A program made the position numbers and the translations under genes. Under the pieces are notes generated by a model. The model did no database searches. It was not told where the DNA came from and worked only from the letters and a program-made list of their open reading frames with translations. Shown here piece by piece: positions 53,991 to 62,565 of a DNA stretch of 64,000 nucleotides (the first letter of the stretch is position 1; every line of letters begins with the position of its first letter). The stretch spans positions 33,765 through 97,764 of the forward strand of contig NZ_SNXE01000011.1 of NCBI RefSeq assembly GCF_004362405.1. The letters are read 5' to 3'. This stretch comes from Roseateles asaccharophilus (lineage in GTDB: Bacteria; Pseudomonadota; Gammaproteobacteria; Burkholderiales; Burkholderiaceae_C).

Positions 53991-55442
53991 TTAGCGGCGG
54001 TTCAGCATGGCCATCTGCTGACTGACATAGGCCGAGAGGCCGTTGAGCTGGCCCATATTCTTGTCCAGCGCGGTGTACTGGGCGCGCAGGCGCTTCTCGA
54101 CCAGCTCCACCCGGTTCTCCAACTGCTCGGTGCGCTTGCCGTTGGCGCTGATGAGGTCCTGCAGCCCCTTCTGGCGGCTGCTGATGCGGCCCTCGCTGCC
54201 CAGGGCTGCGTCGGCAAAACGCCGCACCCGTTGCGCAAAGCCGTCGTTATCGGGGTTGCCAACGTCCAGACCCATGAAGAAGCTTTTCAGATCATCCAGC
54301 TTGGCCAGGGCCTTGTCCAGTTTGCTGGCATTGAGCTTGAGCGAGCCGTCGGCCGCCGGGTCCAGGCCGATGTCGGCCAGGCGGCCGAAGGCGCCGGCCA
54401 GGGAGGTGGAGCCTGCCATCAGGCCGCGCAGCTGGCCCTGGACGCCCACCACGGCGGAATCGCCCTGCAGGGTGCCGCGGGTCTTGGTGGCCGCGTCGTA
54501 CTTGGTCTGGTCACGCACCAGGGTGGCGAGGCTGTTGTAGGCGCTCACGAAGTCGTTGATCGACTTCTTGAGGCCTTCGCGATCCTGCGCCAGATTGAGG
54601 GTGACCTCGCCGCTGGACGTGGGGCTGACCGTGGTCTTGAGCAGGGTGATGGTCAGACCGTCAATGCTGTCCTTGAGCACATTGCTCTCGGTGCTGACGG
54701 GCTGGCCGTTGAGCGTGGCCAGGGCATTGGCAGCCGCCTGGTTCTGGGTGGCCGAGGTGATACCGGCGCTGGGGTCGAAGGCCAGGGCCGACAGACCCTG
54801 GTCATCGCCCGGGTTGCCATCGGCATCGGCCACCGTGACCCGGAAGCCATTGTTCTCGCCGGTTTCGGCCGAGCGCATCACCAGGCGCGGGCCCGAGGCA
54901 TCGGTGACGATGGAGGCCACCACACCAGCCTTGGCGGCATTGATCTTGTCGCGGATCTGGGTGATCTGGTCTTCGCCCGGGGCGATGTCAATGGTGATGG
55001 CGCTGACGCCGCTCTTGGCAGTGAAGGCGCTCTGGTCTGCGTTCCACTTGCCGAGCTCGATGGTGAGGCTGCCGGTGCCCACGCTTGCGGGGGCGGCCGC
55101 CAGGGGCTTGCTGGCAATCGACTGTGCGCTGGCCAGCCGACTCACCGTCACGACGGTGGTGCCGGCGACATTGTTGCCGCCCGCGCTGACCTGCACTGCC
55201 GTGGCATCGCTGGAGCTGGCGACATTGGCCCCCCAGCTGTCGGGATTGTTCAGCTTGGCGGCGGCATCGCGCAGCGCCGAGAGTGCACTTTGCACCTTGC
55301 CGTAGGCCGAGAGCTGGGTCTTGAGTCCGTCGGTGCGCGTCTGCAACTGGCTGATGGGCACGCGTTCGACATTGACCATCGCCTTGATGATGGACTCCAC
55401 ATCAAGATTGCTGCCGATGCCGGCGGAAGTGATGGTTGGCAT
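53991..55442 (-). CDS. fliD: Flagellar filament capping protein FliD
   Basis: A 483-residue cap protein. N-terminal FliD_N (ITSAGIGSNLDVESIIKAMV; VERVPISQLQTRTDGLKTQL), flagellin hook-IN-like middle, and FliD_C with the repeated coiled end (QKGLQDLISANGKRTEQLEN; ALDKNMGQLNGLSAYVSQQM). It caps the filament and guides flagellin insertion. It carries its own sigma28 promoter 43 bases upstream and terminator downstream, so it is probably monocistronic. Confidence 0.96.
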   Translation of the reverse strand: MPTITSAGIGSNLDVESIIKAMVNVERVPISQLQTRTDGLKTQLSAYGKVQSALSALRDAAAKLNNPDSWGANVASSSDATAVQVSAGGNNVAGTTVVTVSRLASAQSIASKPLAAAPASVGTGSLTIELGKWNADQSAFTAKSGVSAITIDIAPGEDQITQIRDKINAAKAGVVASIVTDASGPRLVMRSAETGENNGFRVTVADADGNPGDDQGLSALAFDPSAGITSATQNQAAANALATLNGQPVSTESNVLKDSIDGLTITLLKTTVSPTSSGEVTLNLAQDREGLKKSINDFVSAYNSLATLVRDQTKYDAATKTRGTLQGDSAVVGVQGQLRGLMAGSTSLAGAFGRLADIGLDPAADGSLKLNASKLDKALAKLDDLKSFFMGLDVGNPDNDGFAQRVRRFADAALGSEGRISSRQKGLQDLISANGKRTEQLENRVELVEKRLRAQYTALDKNMGQLNGLSAYVSQQMAMLNRR

Positions 55443-55484
55443 GACGCGACTCCATGCTTCCCGTGGGGGAGGCGGGTGAGGGCT

Positions 55485-55511
55485 TTATCGGCCGATGGAT
55501 CAAGAACTTAA
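55485..55511 (-). promoter_or_regulatory. Sigma28 (FliA) promoter for fliD
   Basis: Minus strand TTAAGTTC, 11 bases, GCCGATAA: exact -10 and six of eight at -35. The best match to the FliA consensus in the window. Confidence 0.85.
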
Positions 55512-55576
55512 GGCCGGCGCGCAGGTGGGCTGCGGGCCGGCCGGATGTGCAGGGTGTGGCGATGAGCCGGCCGCCG

Positions 55577-56434
55577 TCAGCCGCCGCGCAACAGGGACAG
55601 GACCTGCTGCGGGAGCTGGTTGGCCTGCGCCACCATGGCGTTGCCGGCCTGCTGCAGGATCTGCGCTCGGCTCAGGCTGGAGGTTTCGGCCGCGTAGTCG
55701 GCATCCATGATGCGGCTGCGAGCGGCACTCTGGTTTTCCACCGAAATCTGCAGATTTGCAATCACGGCCTCGAAGCGATTCTGCGAGGCGCCCAGCACGG
55801 CGCGCTGGGAGCTGACGGTGTTGATGGCCACATCGATATTGTCGATCACGGTCTTCAGCGTGGTCGCGTCAGAGGTGTCGTTGATGGTCGACTGGGCCGG
55901 GTCGGTGACCGCAATGATGCTCGTGTCCGCGGTCAGGTCGGACGTGAACACATCGATGGTGTCGTTGGGGGTGGTGTTGGGGCCCACCTGGAAGGTCTGG
56001 GTGCCTGAGTCCGCCCCGGCCAGGATGGTCTTGCCGTTGAAGGTGGTGCCGCCGATGACGCGGCTGATCTCATTGGCCAGTTCCCGGAATTCCTGACCCA
56101 GGGAGACACGGTCGGCGCTGGTGTTGGTGGCGTTGCGCGCCTGAACCGCCAGTTCGCGCATGCGCTGCAGCGTGTCGGCCATCTTGCCGAGCGCGCCTTC
56201 TGCCGTCTGGGCCAGCGAAATACCGTCATTGGCATTGCGGATGGCGACATTCATGCCGCGCACCTGGGAGTTCATGCGCTCGGCAATGGCCAGACCTGCC
56301 GCATCGTCCTTGGCGGAGTTGACGCGCAGGCCCGAAGAGAGCCGCTGCATCGAGACGCCAAGCGAAGACTGCGAAGAATTCAGATTGCGCTGCGCGTTCA
56401 GCGAGGCAATGTTTGTATTGATGGTCTGGGGCAT
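55577..56434 (-). CDS. fliC: Flagellin (copy 1)
   Basis: A 285-residue flagellin with only the D0/D1 core. N-terminus [61 protein letters not shown]-terminus [40 protein letters not shown], ending [10 protein letters not shown]. The middle (about 165-195) is short, so the filament lacks outer D2/D3 domains. It is more diverged from copies 2 and 3 than they are from each other (for example RVSLGQEFRELANEISRVIG against [20 protein letters not shown]). No sigma28 site was found upstream, unlike the other two. Confidence 0.96.
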   Translation of the reverse strand: MPQTINTNIASLNAQRNLNSSQSSLGVSMQRLSSGLRVNSAKDDAAGLAIAERMNSQVRGMNVAIRNANDGISLAQTAEGALGKMADTLQRMRELAVQARNATNTSADRVSLGQEFRELANEISRVIGGTTFNGKTILAGADSGTQTFQVGPNTTPNDTIDVFTSDLTADTSIIAVTDPAQSTINDTSDATTLKTVIDNIDVAINTVSSQRAVLGASQNRFEAVIANLQISVENQSAARSRIMDADYAAETSSLSRAQILQQAGNAMVAQANQLPQQVLSLLRGG

Positions 56435-56631
56435 TTCAGCACTCCTGCAGTTACGTTCCCCCGGCCTGATCCCAATATCAGCGTGAGTCTCAGGCCGAGG
56501 CTCGGTGACAGGTCTTGCCTACCGAGCCGGACCTGGGTCCGGGGTCGGACCCGCTTTCGCAAGCCCGATGGAACGAATTCTGCGAGTGCCTCGCCGTTTC
56601 TAAAGCCCGATTAAGGCCCTAAACAACGGCC

Positions 56632-56676
56632 AAAAGAAAAGGCAGCGACGCCGGCGTCTGCCGAGTTCGCTGCCCT
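56632..56676 (-). terminator. Rho-independent terminator after flagellin 2
   Basis: On the minus strand ggcagcga pairs with tcgctgcc around an internal gccg-rich region, followed by TTTTCTTTT. It lies 18 bases past the flagellin 2 stop. Confidence 0.8.
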
Positions 56677-56693
56677 TATGGGTGCTGGTTGCT

Positions 56694-57554
56694 TTACTGG
56701 AGCAGACGCAGAACCTGCTGCGGCGCCTGGTTGGCTTGGGACACCATGGCCGTGCCCGCCTGCTGCAGGATCTGCGCTCGGCTGAGGTTGGCCGTTTCGC
56801 TCGCGAAGTCGGCATCCATGATGCGACTGCGTGCGGCGCTCTGGTTCTCCACCGAGACCTGCAGATTGGAGATCACAGCCTCGAAGCGGTTCTGGGCGGC
56901 ACCGAGGGTGGCGCGCTCACCGCTGACCAGGTTGATGGCCTTGTCGATATTGTCGACCACGGTCTTCAGCGCGGCGGCGTCACCGATGATGCTGGCGCGA
57001 TTGGCGCCCTGGTTGTCATCGCCAGCCACGGCCTTGATGTCGGTGTTGGCCGTCATGTCGGTGGTGACCACATCCACCACATCGTTGGCGGTGGTGTTGG
57101 CGCCGACCTGGAAGGTCTGGGTGCCTGCATCGGTCGCCGCCAGGATGGCCTTGCCGTTGAAGGTGGTGCCGCCCAGCACGCGCTGGATTTCCTTGGCAAG
57201 CTCGCCGAACTCCTTGTCCAGCGAGGTCTTGTCTTCGGTGGTGTTGGTCGCGTTGCGAGCCTGCACGGCCAGCTCACGCATGCGCTGCAGCGCGTCGCCG
57301 ACCTTGGCCATCGCGCCTTCGGCCGTCTGAGCCAGGGAGATGCCGTCGTTGGCATTGCGGATGGCCACATTCATGCCGCGCACCTGGGCTTGCATGCGCT
57401 CGGCAATGGCCAGACCGGCCGCATCGTCCTTGGACGAGTTGACGCGCAGACCCGAGGACAGACGCTGCATGGACGTGCTCATGGACAACTGGGTGGCCGA
57501 GGTGTTGCGTTGGGCGTTCAGGGAAGCGATGTTGGTATTGATGATGGCGGGCAT
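56694..57554 (-). CDS. fliC: Flagellin (copy 2)
   Basis: A 286-residue short flagellin very similar to copy 3 (same length, same [24 protein letters not shown] D1 region, ending QAPQQVLRLLQ). D0/D1 only; the central tip ([16 protein letters not shown]) is the main variable part. It has its own sigma28 promoter, leader and terminator. Ser/Thr-rich central residues are candidate glycosylation sites given the nearby O-GlcNAc-transferase-type gene, but no site can be assigned from sequence. Confidence 0.96.
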   Translation of the reverse strand: MPAIINTNIASLNAQRNTSATQLSMSTSMQRLSSGLRVNSSKDDAAGLAIAERMQAQVRGMNVAIRNANDGISLAQTAEGAMAKVGDALQRMRELAVQARNATNTTEDKTSLDKEFGELAKEIQRVLGGTTFNGKAILAATDAGTQTFQVGANTTANDVVDVVTTDMTANTDIKAVAGDDNQGANRASIIGDAAALKTVVDNIDKAINLVSGERATLGAAQNRFEAVISNLQVSVENQSAARSRIMDADFASETANLSRAQILQQAGTAMVSQANQAPQQVLRLLQ

Positions 57555-57672
57555 GGTTCAATCCTTTCGGTGTCTATCAGAGAACGCACGGCATACGCCG
57601 CTCTGTCCGGATCTTTCGGCTCGATAACCGTCCGACTTCCTTGCCGCACGACCCTATGTCATGCAGCGCCGG

Positions 57673-57720
57673 TTCACCGGACCACGCAGTCCTTTGCTTT
57701 CTCGGACCCGTTGGATGGGT
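57673..57720 (-). promoter_or_regulatory. Conserved 5' leader segment of flagellin 2
   Basis: Directly downstream of the sigma28 box; shares caccggaccacgc and gacccgttgga (plus-strand reading) with the flagellin 3 leader at similar positions. Conservation outside the promoter suggests a leader RNA function or a recent duplication. Confidence 0.55.
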
Positions 57721-57746
57721 TATCGACGACACCAGGATTGACTTGA
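57720..57746 (-). promoter_or_regulatory. Sigma28 (FliA) promoter for flagellin 2
   Basis: Minus strand TCAAGTCA, 11 bases, GTCGATAA. About 166 bases before the start codon, giving a long leader. The rest of the 321-base gap to flagellin 3 holds this promoter, the leader and a GC hairpin; nothing else was recognised. Confidence 0.78.
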
Positions 57747-57773
57747 GACTTTCCTTGCTCCTGTGACCTGAAT

Positions 57774-57796
57774 GCGCCGCCCGAGGTGGGCGGCGC
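57774..57796 (-). terminator. GC-rich hairpin after flagellin 3
   Basis: Stem gcgccgccc/gggcggcgc (57774-57782 with 57788-57796) with a short loop, between the flagellin 3 stop and the flagellin 2 promoter. No T-run, so a weak or Rho-assisted terminator is more likely than a classic one. Confidence 0.5.
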
Positions 57797-57875
57797 TTAT
57801 GGTGCTTGAGCTGGCGGACCTGTTGCTTCCGCCGTTACGCTTTGGTTCATCAGGGCCAGCTCGGCTGGCCCAGGG

Positions 57876-58736
57876 TCATCGAAGAAGCGACAGCACTTGC
57901 TGCGGCATCTGGTTGGCCTGGGCGATCATCGCGTTACCGGCTTGCTGCAGGATCTGCGCACGGGCCAGGTTGGCGGTTTCGGACGCGTAGTCGGCATCCA
58001 TGATGCGGCTGCGCGCGGCGCTCTGGTTCTCCACCGAGACCTGCAGATTGGCGATCACCGCGTCGAAGCGGTTCTGCGAGGCGCCCAGCGTTGCGCGCTC
58101 TCCGTTGACGGTGTTGATGGCCTTGTCGATGTTATCGATCACCGTCTTGATGGCAGCTGCGTCACCCGTGATGGCAGCGCGGTTGGCGCCTTGGTTGTCG
58201 TCGCCGGCCACTGCCTTGACATCGCTGTTCGCGGTCATGTCTGTGGTCACCACTTCCACCACGTCGTTGGTGCTGGTGTTGGCGCCGACCTGGAAGGTCT
58301 GGGTGCCGGCATCGGTGCTGGCGAGGATGGCGCGGCCGTTGAAGGTGGTGCCGCCCAGCACGCGCTGGATTTCCTTGGCCAGCTCACCGAATTCCTTGTC
58401 CAGCGAGGTCTTGTCGTCGGTGGTGTTGGTGGCATTGCGAGCCTGGACAGCCAGTTCGCGCATGCGCTGCAGCGAGTCGCTCACCTTGCCCAGCGCGCCT
58501 TCCGCAGTCTGGGCCAGCGAGATGCCGTCGTTGGCATTGCGCATGGCGACGTTCATGCCGCGGACCTGGGCCTGCATGCGCTCGGCAATGGCCAGGCCTG
58601 CGGAGTCGTCCTTGGCCGAGTTCACACGCAGGCCGGAGGACAGGCGCTGCATGGAGGTGGACAGGGACAGCTGCGCCGAATTGGTGTTTCGCTGGGCGTT
58701 CAGCGAATTGATATTGGTGTTGATGATGGCGGGCAT
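57876..58736 (-). CDS. fliC: Flagellin (copy 3)
   Basis: A 286-residue D0/D1-only flagellin ([40 protein letters not shown]; ending [12 protein letters not shown]). Near-identical to copy 2 in D1, differing mainly at the termini and central tip ([20 protein letters not shown]). A sigma28 promoter with a long leader precedes it. Three flagellins in tandem allow mixed filaments or differential expression. Confidence 0.96.
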   Translation of the reverse strand: MPAIINTNINSLNAQRNTNSAQLSLSTSMQRLSSGLRVNSAKDDSAGLAIAERMQAQVRGMNVAMRNANDGISLAQTAEGALGKVSDSLQRMRELAVQARNATNTTDDKTSLDKEFGELAKEIQRVLGGTTFNGRAILASTDAGTQTFQVGANTSTNDVVEVVTTDMTANSDVKAVAGDDNQGANRAAITGDAAAIKTVIDNIDKAINTVNGERATLGASQNRFDAVIANLQVSVENQSAARSRIMDADYASETANLARAQILQQAGNAMIAQANQMPQQVLSLLR

Positions 58737-58909
58737 GATGCGCTCTCCTATTTCAGCTACAAGATTTCCCGGCTAAGTGCCGACGTGCTTGGGTGATGCG
58801 CTTGCGCGCACCGCCCCGAGGCGTGCCGAGTTGCCTCGGCCCGAGCTCGCCCGGCGGCAGTCAACCATGCAGCCTGAATCCCCTTGCGGGGCATCAATCT
58901 GTGGCCTCC

Positions 58910-58950
58910 TCACCGGACCACGCGTCTGTTTCCAGACCCGTTGGAATGGC
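58910..58950 (-). promoter_or_regulatory. Conserved 5' leader segment of flagellin 3
   Basis: Contains caccggaccacgc (58911-58923) and gacccgttgga (58935-58945), the same blocks as in the flagellin 2 leader, just downstream of the sigma28 box. Confidence 0.55.
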
Positions 58951-58977
58951 TATCGGACAGCGCAAGCGGAAACTTGA
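58951..58977 (-). promoter_or_regulatory. Sigma28 (FliA) promoter for flagellin 3
   Basis: Minus strand TCAAGTTT, 11 bases, GTCCGATA read as GTCCGATAG: seven of eight at -35. About 215 bases upstream of the start codon. The 589-base gap to the TPR gene holds this promoter, the divergent promoter at 59235-59261 and no recognisable gene. Confidence 0.75.
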
Positions 58978-59234
58978 GCGCTGTTTGTCAAGAGGCTGAT
59001 CGATGGATAAGCGCTGGCGGAACCGTCTTGTTTGTCGATTCCGGCAGAGCCGGGGCTGTGTAGGTCGTCTGCGCTGCGGGTTGATCCTTGTCTTGTGTGG
59101 CTGAAACAGGGCGCTGGTCCGGTGCTTGCCGGTGCCGGCCCTGCTTGGGATTTCGGCCGGCCTGGCGATGCATATCCTTTGAGGTACGAGGTCTTGGGCT
59201 TGCTATTCCGGAGACTGCGTGCGGGGCGCATCCC

Positions 59235-59261
59235 TAAAGTCCCGAGCATCGCGGCCGATAC
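59235..59261 (+). promoter_or_regulatory. Sigma28 (FliA) promoter for the TPR gene
   Basis: TAAAGTCC, 11 bases, GCCGATAC: six of eight at -35 and seven of eight at -10, on the plus strand 64 bases before the TPR gene ATG. Confidence 0.78.
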
Positions 59262-59325
59262 ATGGCGCCCATGGCTCATGGTGTTCTGGATCGCGAGTCC
59301 GAGATCAGAAGCCATGGAGAACCCC

Positions 59326-59805
59326 ATGAATGCACGACTTTCCTTGTCCACGCCCAACGTCAGCGCACCGGTGACGGTTGAAACCGCTGCCGAGGCCAGC
59401 CTGCTGCTGGCTCAGGCCCGCAACGCCGCATTTGCCGAGGTGCAGTGCGGGCGTGTCGGCCTGGGTCTGGGCCTGCTGCAGCATGCGCTGGAATTGGAGC
59501 CGCTGAGCTATGAGCTGCTCAGTGATATGGCTGCGCTGCTGCTGGCCACCGGTGAGCTGAATCAGGCCCGGGCCTATGCCGAGCAGGCGCTGGCGCAGCG
59601 CCCCGCGCATGGCGCCAGTCTGTATGCCCTGGGCTTCGCGCAGTCGGGTCTGGGTGAACGCCAGGCGGCGCTGGCGACGCTGAGCCAGCTGCTGCGTGAG
59701 GGCGCTGCCCTCAGCAGCCTGCGCGAGGAAGCGCCCGGCCTGGAACTCGTGGCGCGCACCGAGCTGGCTCGCCTGCAGGCTTTGGAAGTCCCGGCGCAGC
59801 CCTGA
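59326..59805 (+). CDS. Small TPR-repeat protein in the flagellar regulon
   Basis: A 159-residue protein with no signal peptide. Two to three tetratricopeptide repeats span about 30-140 (GLLQHALELEPLSYELLSDM, AALLLATGELNQARAYAEQA, LAQRPAHGASLYALGFAQSG, LGERQAALATLSQLL). The start at MNARLSLST is supported by GGAGA five bases upstream; another ATG four codons before is possible. It is preceded by a strong sigma28-type promoter and lies between the flagellins and the glycosylation operon (convergent, 129 bases away). A role with flagellin, its modification or export is inferred from regulation and position only. Confidence 0.75.
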   Translation: MNARLSLSTPNVSAPVTVETAAEASLLLAQARNAAFAEVQCGRVGLGLGLLQHALELEPLSYELLSDMAALLLATGELNQARAYAEQALAQRPAHGASLYALGFAQSGLGERQAALATLSQLLREGAALSSLREEAPGLELVARTELARLQALEVPAQP

Positions 59806-59934
59806 GCCGCGCCCCGAGGCCGGGGCCAACCGTGGTGCCCGCCTCGCGTCAGTGCCCGGCCTGGCTGGCATGCCGGGCCGGCTTGGTTCGGCGCCGGGCT
59901 GTGCGCCCGGCCACCCCCGCAAGAAGGCGCCGTA

Positions 59935-61860
59935 TTAGTGTTGCGCGGGCAGGGCGGCCGGCGGCAAGCCGTCCGCGTGGCGCTGCCACATGCGCAGCAA
60001 GAGTTGCTCGAGATCCCGGGCGAAGCGCGGCGCATCAAACAGGGCCGACTCGTCCCTGGCCTTGACAAGCCGCTCCCGCAGCGCCGCACGTTGCGCGGGA
60101 TCGCGCCCCAGCTCGCAGACCCGATGGATATAGCTTTGCGTATCCGTGCAGATCAGCTCGGGCATGCCCACGCTGTGCAGCAGGCTGGCACAGACCCGGC
60201 CGGCAAAGGGCTCTCCCTGCAGGGTGAGCACGGGCACGGCGGCCCAGAGGGCGTCGCTGCTGGTGGTGTGGCCGTTGCAGGGCCAGCTGTCGAGCGCCAG
60301 ATCGGCCGCCGCCAGACGACGTAGATGCGGGCCCAGGGGCAGCTTGGGCATGAAGATCAGTCGCTCCGGGGCCACGCCGCGGGCCGCCATCTCGGCATGC
60401 AGGCGCTCCTGTGCCTGCTCGGCGCCGCTCAGCTGCCAGATCACGGCCTCGGGCAGCGCCTTCAGGATCTGTGACCAGGCGTCAAACAGCGGGGCATTGA
60501 GCTTGTAGATCTGATTGGCGCTCAGCAGGACCAGGGCCTGCTCGGGCAGCCCCAGTTCGCTGCGAGACGGCGGCAGGGGGCGCTCGCGCTGCCGGTCATT
60601 GGGCTGATAGCAATGCGGCATCTGGGCGATGCATTCGCTATAGAAGGGGGCGTGCTCAAGTGGCGTGACGATGGGGTCCCCGATCAGGTAGTCCACCTCC
60701 GGCATGCCGGTGGTGCCCGGGAATCCCAGCCAGCTGACCTGCAGCGGGGCGGCGCGGTAGGCCAGGGCGGCCAGGCGGCTGCCGGCCGTGTGGCCCTTGA
60801 GGTCAATCAGGATGTCCACGCCCAGTTCGCGCACGCGATGTGCGGTGCCGGGCAGGTCCAGGTGGCCGATCTCCTCAAAGCGATCGCAGGCCTTTATCAG
60901 GCGTTCGCGCAGGGCCGAGCCATCGGCCGGGCTGTGCGAGAGCAGGCTGATCTCGAAACGGCTGCGGTCATGGTGTTCCAGCACCTCGGTCAGCAGGGTG
61001 GCCGTGGCATGAGCCTGAAAGTCATTGGACAGATAGGCGATATGCAGCCTGGCGCCCGGCTTGTGCGCGGGTGCGGGTGGCAGGGGCTTGATGGCGCGGC
61101 AGACATGGCGCGCCGTCAGCTGGGTGGCTTCCAGCATCTGCTGGGGGTGATGCGGCTGCCCCACCAGGGTGAAGGGCACGCTGAAGGCGCTCTCTCCGCG
61201 CTCCCAGGCACGATGCTGGGTGTCCAGCATGGTCTGCAGGCGCTGCTCCCAGCCCTCCCAGCGGGCGGCATGCTGCTCGAGCTGGATCAGATAGGCCTGG
61301 GCCCCCAGATGCTCGGGGTAGAGCACGGACAGGGTCCGGAAGCACTCGGCGGCCTCCTCGTGCATCTTGAGGGAGTGGAAGGCAAAGCCCAGCTCCATAT
61401 AGGCGTCGCGATCATCGATCTTGAGCGTCAGCGCCTGCATCAGCGGCGCCACGGCGGCCTGGGGGTCGCCCAGGCGGTTGTGGGCGGCGCCCAGCTGCTT
61501 GAGCAGATCCAGGCTGCGGGCGCCCTCCGGGACCTGCTCGGCATGGCGCAGCACGCTGCGGAAGTCGTCCAGCACCGTGGCGGCCTGGGCGGCGAGGTGG
61601 GCGGCCTGGAGGCGAAGCTCCTCCGACACGCCCGCCGCCAGATCCTGGGCCTGCTGCGCTGCCCGCAGACAGGCGCTGAAGTCACCGGCCTGGCGCAGTG
61701 TGCGTGCTAGGGTCAGCCACAGGCCCGCGTCGCGCGGGCGCTGCCCCAGGGCTTGCTGCAGCAAGTCGGCCGCCTGAGTCCAGCGGCGCTCATTGAGCAG
61801 GGTCTGCACCTTTTGCAGCAGCTGGGGCTGGGCGAGGGCAGGGTGGGGCTTGGTGGCCAT
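59935..61860 (-). CDS. SPINDLY-family O-linked N-acetylglucosamine transferase-like protein (TPR + GT41)
   Basis: A 641-residue glycosyltransferase. TPR repeats fill the N-terminal third (WTQAADLLQQALGQRPRDAG; LTLKIDDRDAYMELGFAFHS). The GT41 catalytic region follows from about 270: RLHIAYLSNDFQAHATATLL, DILIDLKGHTAGSRLAALAY, APLQVSWLGFPGTTGMPEVD, LFDAWSQILKALPEAVIWQL, LRRLAAADLALDSWPCNGHT, TSSDALWAAVPVLTLQG. These match the conserved blocks of O-GlcNAc transferase and SPINDLY. In other flagellated bacteria such proteins modify flagellin Ser/Thr. Position beside three flagellins supports the same here. Last gene of a three-gene minus-strand operon; donor sugar uncertain. Confidence 0.9.
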   Translation of the reverse strand: MATKPHPALAQPQLLQKVQTLLNERRWTQAADLLQQALGQRPRDAGLWLTLARTLRQAGDFSACLRAAQQAQDLAAGVSEELRLQAAHLAAQAATVLDDFRSVLRHAEQVPEGARSLDLLKQLGAAHNRLGDPQAAVAPLMQALTLKIDDRDAYMELGFAFHSLKMHEEAAECFRTLSVLYPEHLGAQAYLIQLEQHAARWEGWEQRLQTMLDTQHRAWERGESAFSVPFTLVGQPHHPQQMLEATQLTARHVCRAIKPLPPAPAHKPGARLHIAYLSNDFQAHATATLLTEVLEHHDRSRFEISLLSHSPADGSALRERLIKACDRFEEIGHLDLPGTAHRVRELGVDILIDLKGHTAGSRLAALAYRAAPLQVSWLGFPGTTGMPEVDYLIGDPIVTPLEHAPFYSECIAQMPHCYQPNDRQRERPLPPSRSELGLPEQALVLLSANQIYKLNAPLFDAWSQILKALPEAVIWQLSGAEQAQERLHAEMAARGVAPERLIFMPKLPLGPHLRRLAAADLALDSWPCNGHTTSSDALWAAVPVLTLQGEPFAGRVCASLLHSVGMPELICTDTQSYIHRVCELGRDPAQRAALRERLVKARDESALFDAPRFARDLEQLLLRMWQRHADGLPPAALPAQH

Positions 61861-61920
61861 GGGCTTGGGGTGTTCTTGCGGGGCGGCCGAGCCGGTGAAG
61901 CCGGTCGACCGCGGGTGGAA

Positions 61921-62565
61921 TCAGGCCGAGCTCGTGGCGCGCGTGGCCACGGCCAGCAGGGAGATGCGGTTGAAGAACCACATGCCCTGCAGGCTCCAGG
62001 GCGTGTACTTGCGCAGCACATTGGCCAGGGTGTAGGGCGTGTACCAGCAGTTGTGGTCGGGGTGGACCACCTCCACAAAGGTCTGCACGCCCTTGGAGTA
62101 GTCGAAGTGGCCGGCGAAGCAGCTGTAGGCGTCCGGCACGGTGATCACGTACTGGCTCGCACCCACCGCATCGAGCTGGCGCAGAAAGCCTTGCACATCG
62201 GGCACGTGTTCCAGCACCTCGGGCACCAGCACCAGGTCGTAAGGGCCCTGCACCTGGCTCCAGTCCGAGAACAGGCGGCCGCGCACATGGGGCTGCATGA
62301 TCTCGAAGGCCTCGGGGTGGATGTCAAAACCGTCCAGCGTGCAGCAGCTGTCCAGCTGCAGATGCAGGGAGCGCTGCAGATCGGTGATGGGCCAGTCCAC
62401 GCAGCCCACATGGAGCACGCGCTTGCCCTCGCAGATCTGGCGGAAGACATCCACCCGCGAGCGGCCCTTGAGGTCGTCGCCCACATACTGCTTTTGCACG
62501 AAGAAGGGCGGGTGGGCGCGCTCCAGCGGCGAGCAGATCTCGTCGAAGCTGTTCTCGGTGCTCAT
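61921..62565 (-). CDS. SAM-dependent methyltransferase (class I)
   Basis: A 214-residue protein with a Rossmann methyltransferase pattern: motif I GKRVLHVGCVDWP, acidic strand-2 end LDGFDIHPEAFE, and post-motif YDLVLVPEVLEHVPD with VITVPDAYS. The VGC-V in motif I departs from the usual GxGxG, as in some sugar or lipid methyltransferases. No membrane segment. Its start overlaps the upstream glycosyltransferase stop by four bases and the O-GlcNAc-transferase-like gene follows after 60 bases. Probably methylates a flagellin glycan or a similar sugar; substrate not seen. Confidence 0.82.
   Translation of the reverse strand: MSTENSFDEICSPLERAHPPFFVQKQYVGDDLKGRSRVDVFRQICEGKRVLHVGCVDWPITDLQRSLHLQLDSCCTLDGFDIHPEAFEIMQPHVRGRLFSDWSQVQGPYDLVLVPEVLEHVPDVQGFLRQLDAVGASQYVITVPDAYSCFAGHFDYSKGVQTFVEVVHPDHNCWYTPYTLANVLRKYTPWSLQGMWFFNRISLLAVATRATSSA

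Noticed and set aside
59119..59132. ccggtgcttgccgg shared with the inverted repeat near 26545 as a REP family
   Set aside because: Only two copies seen and the sequence is short and GC-rich; chance is likely.
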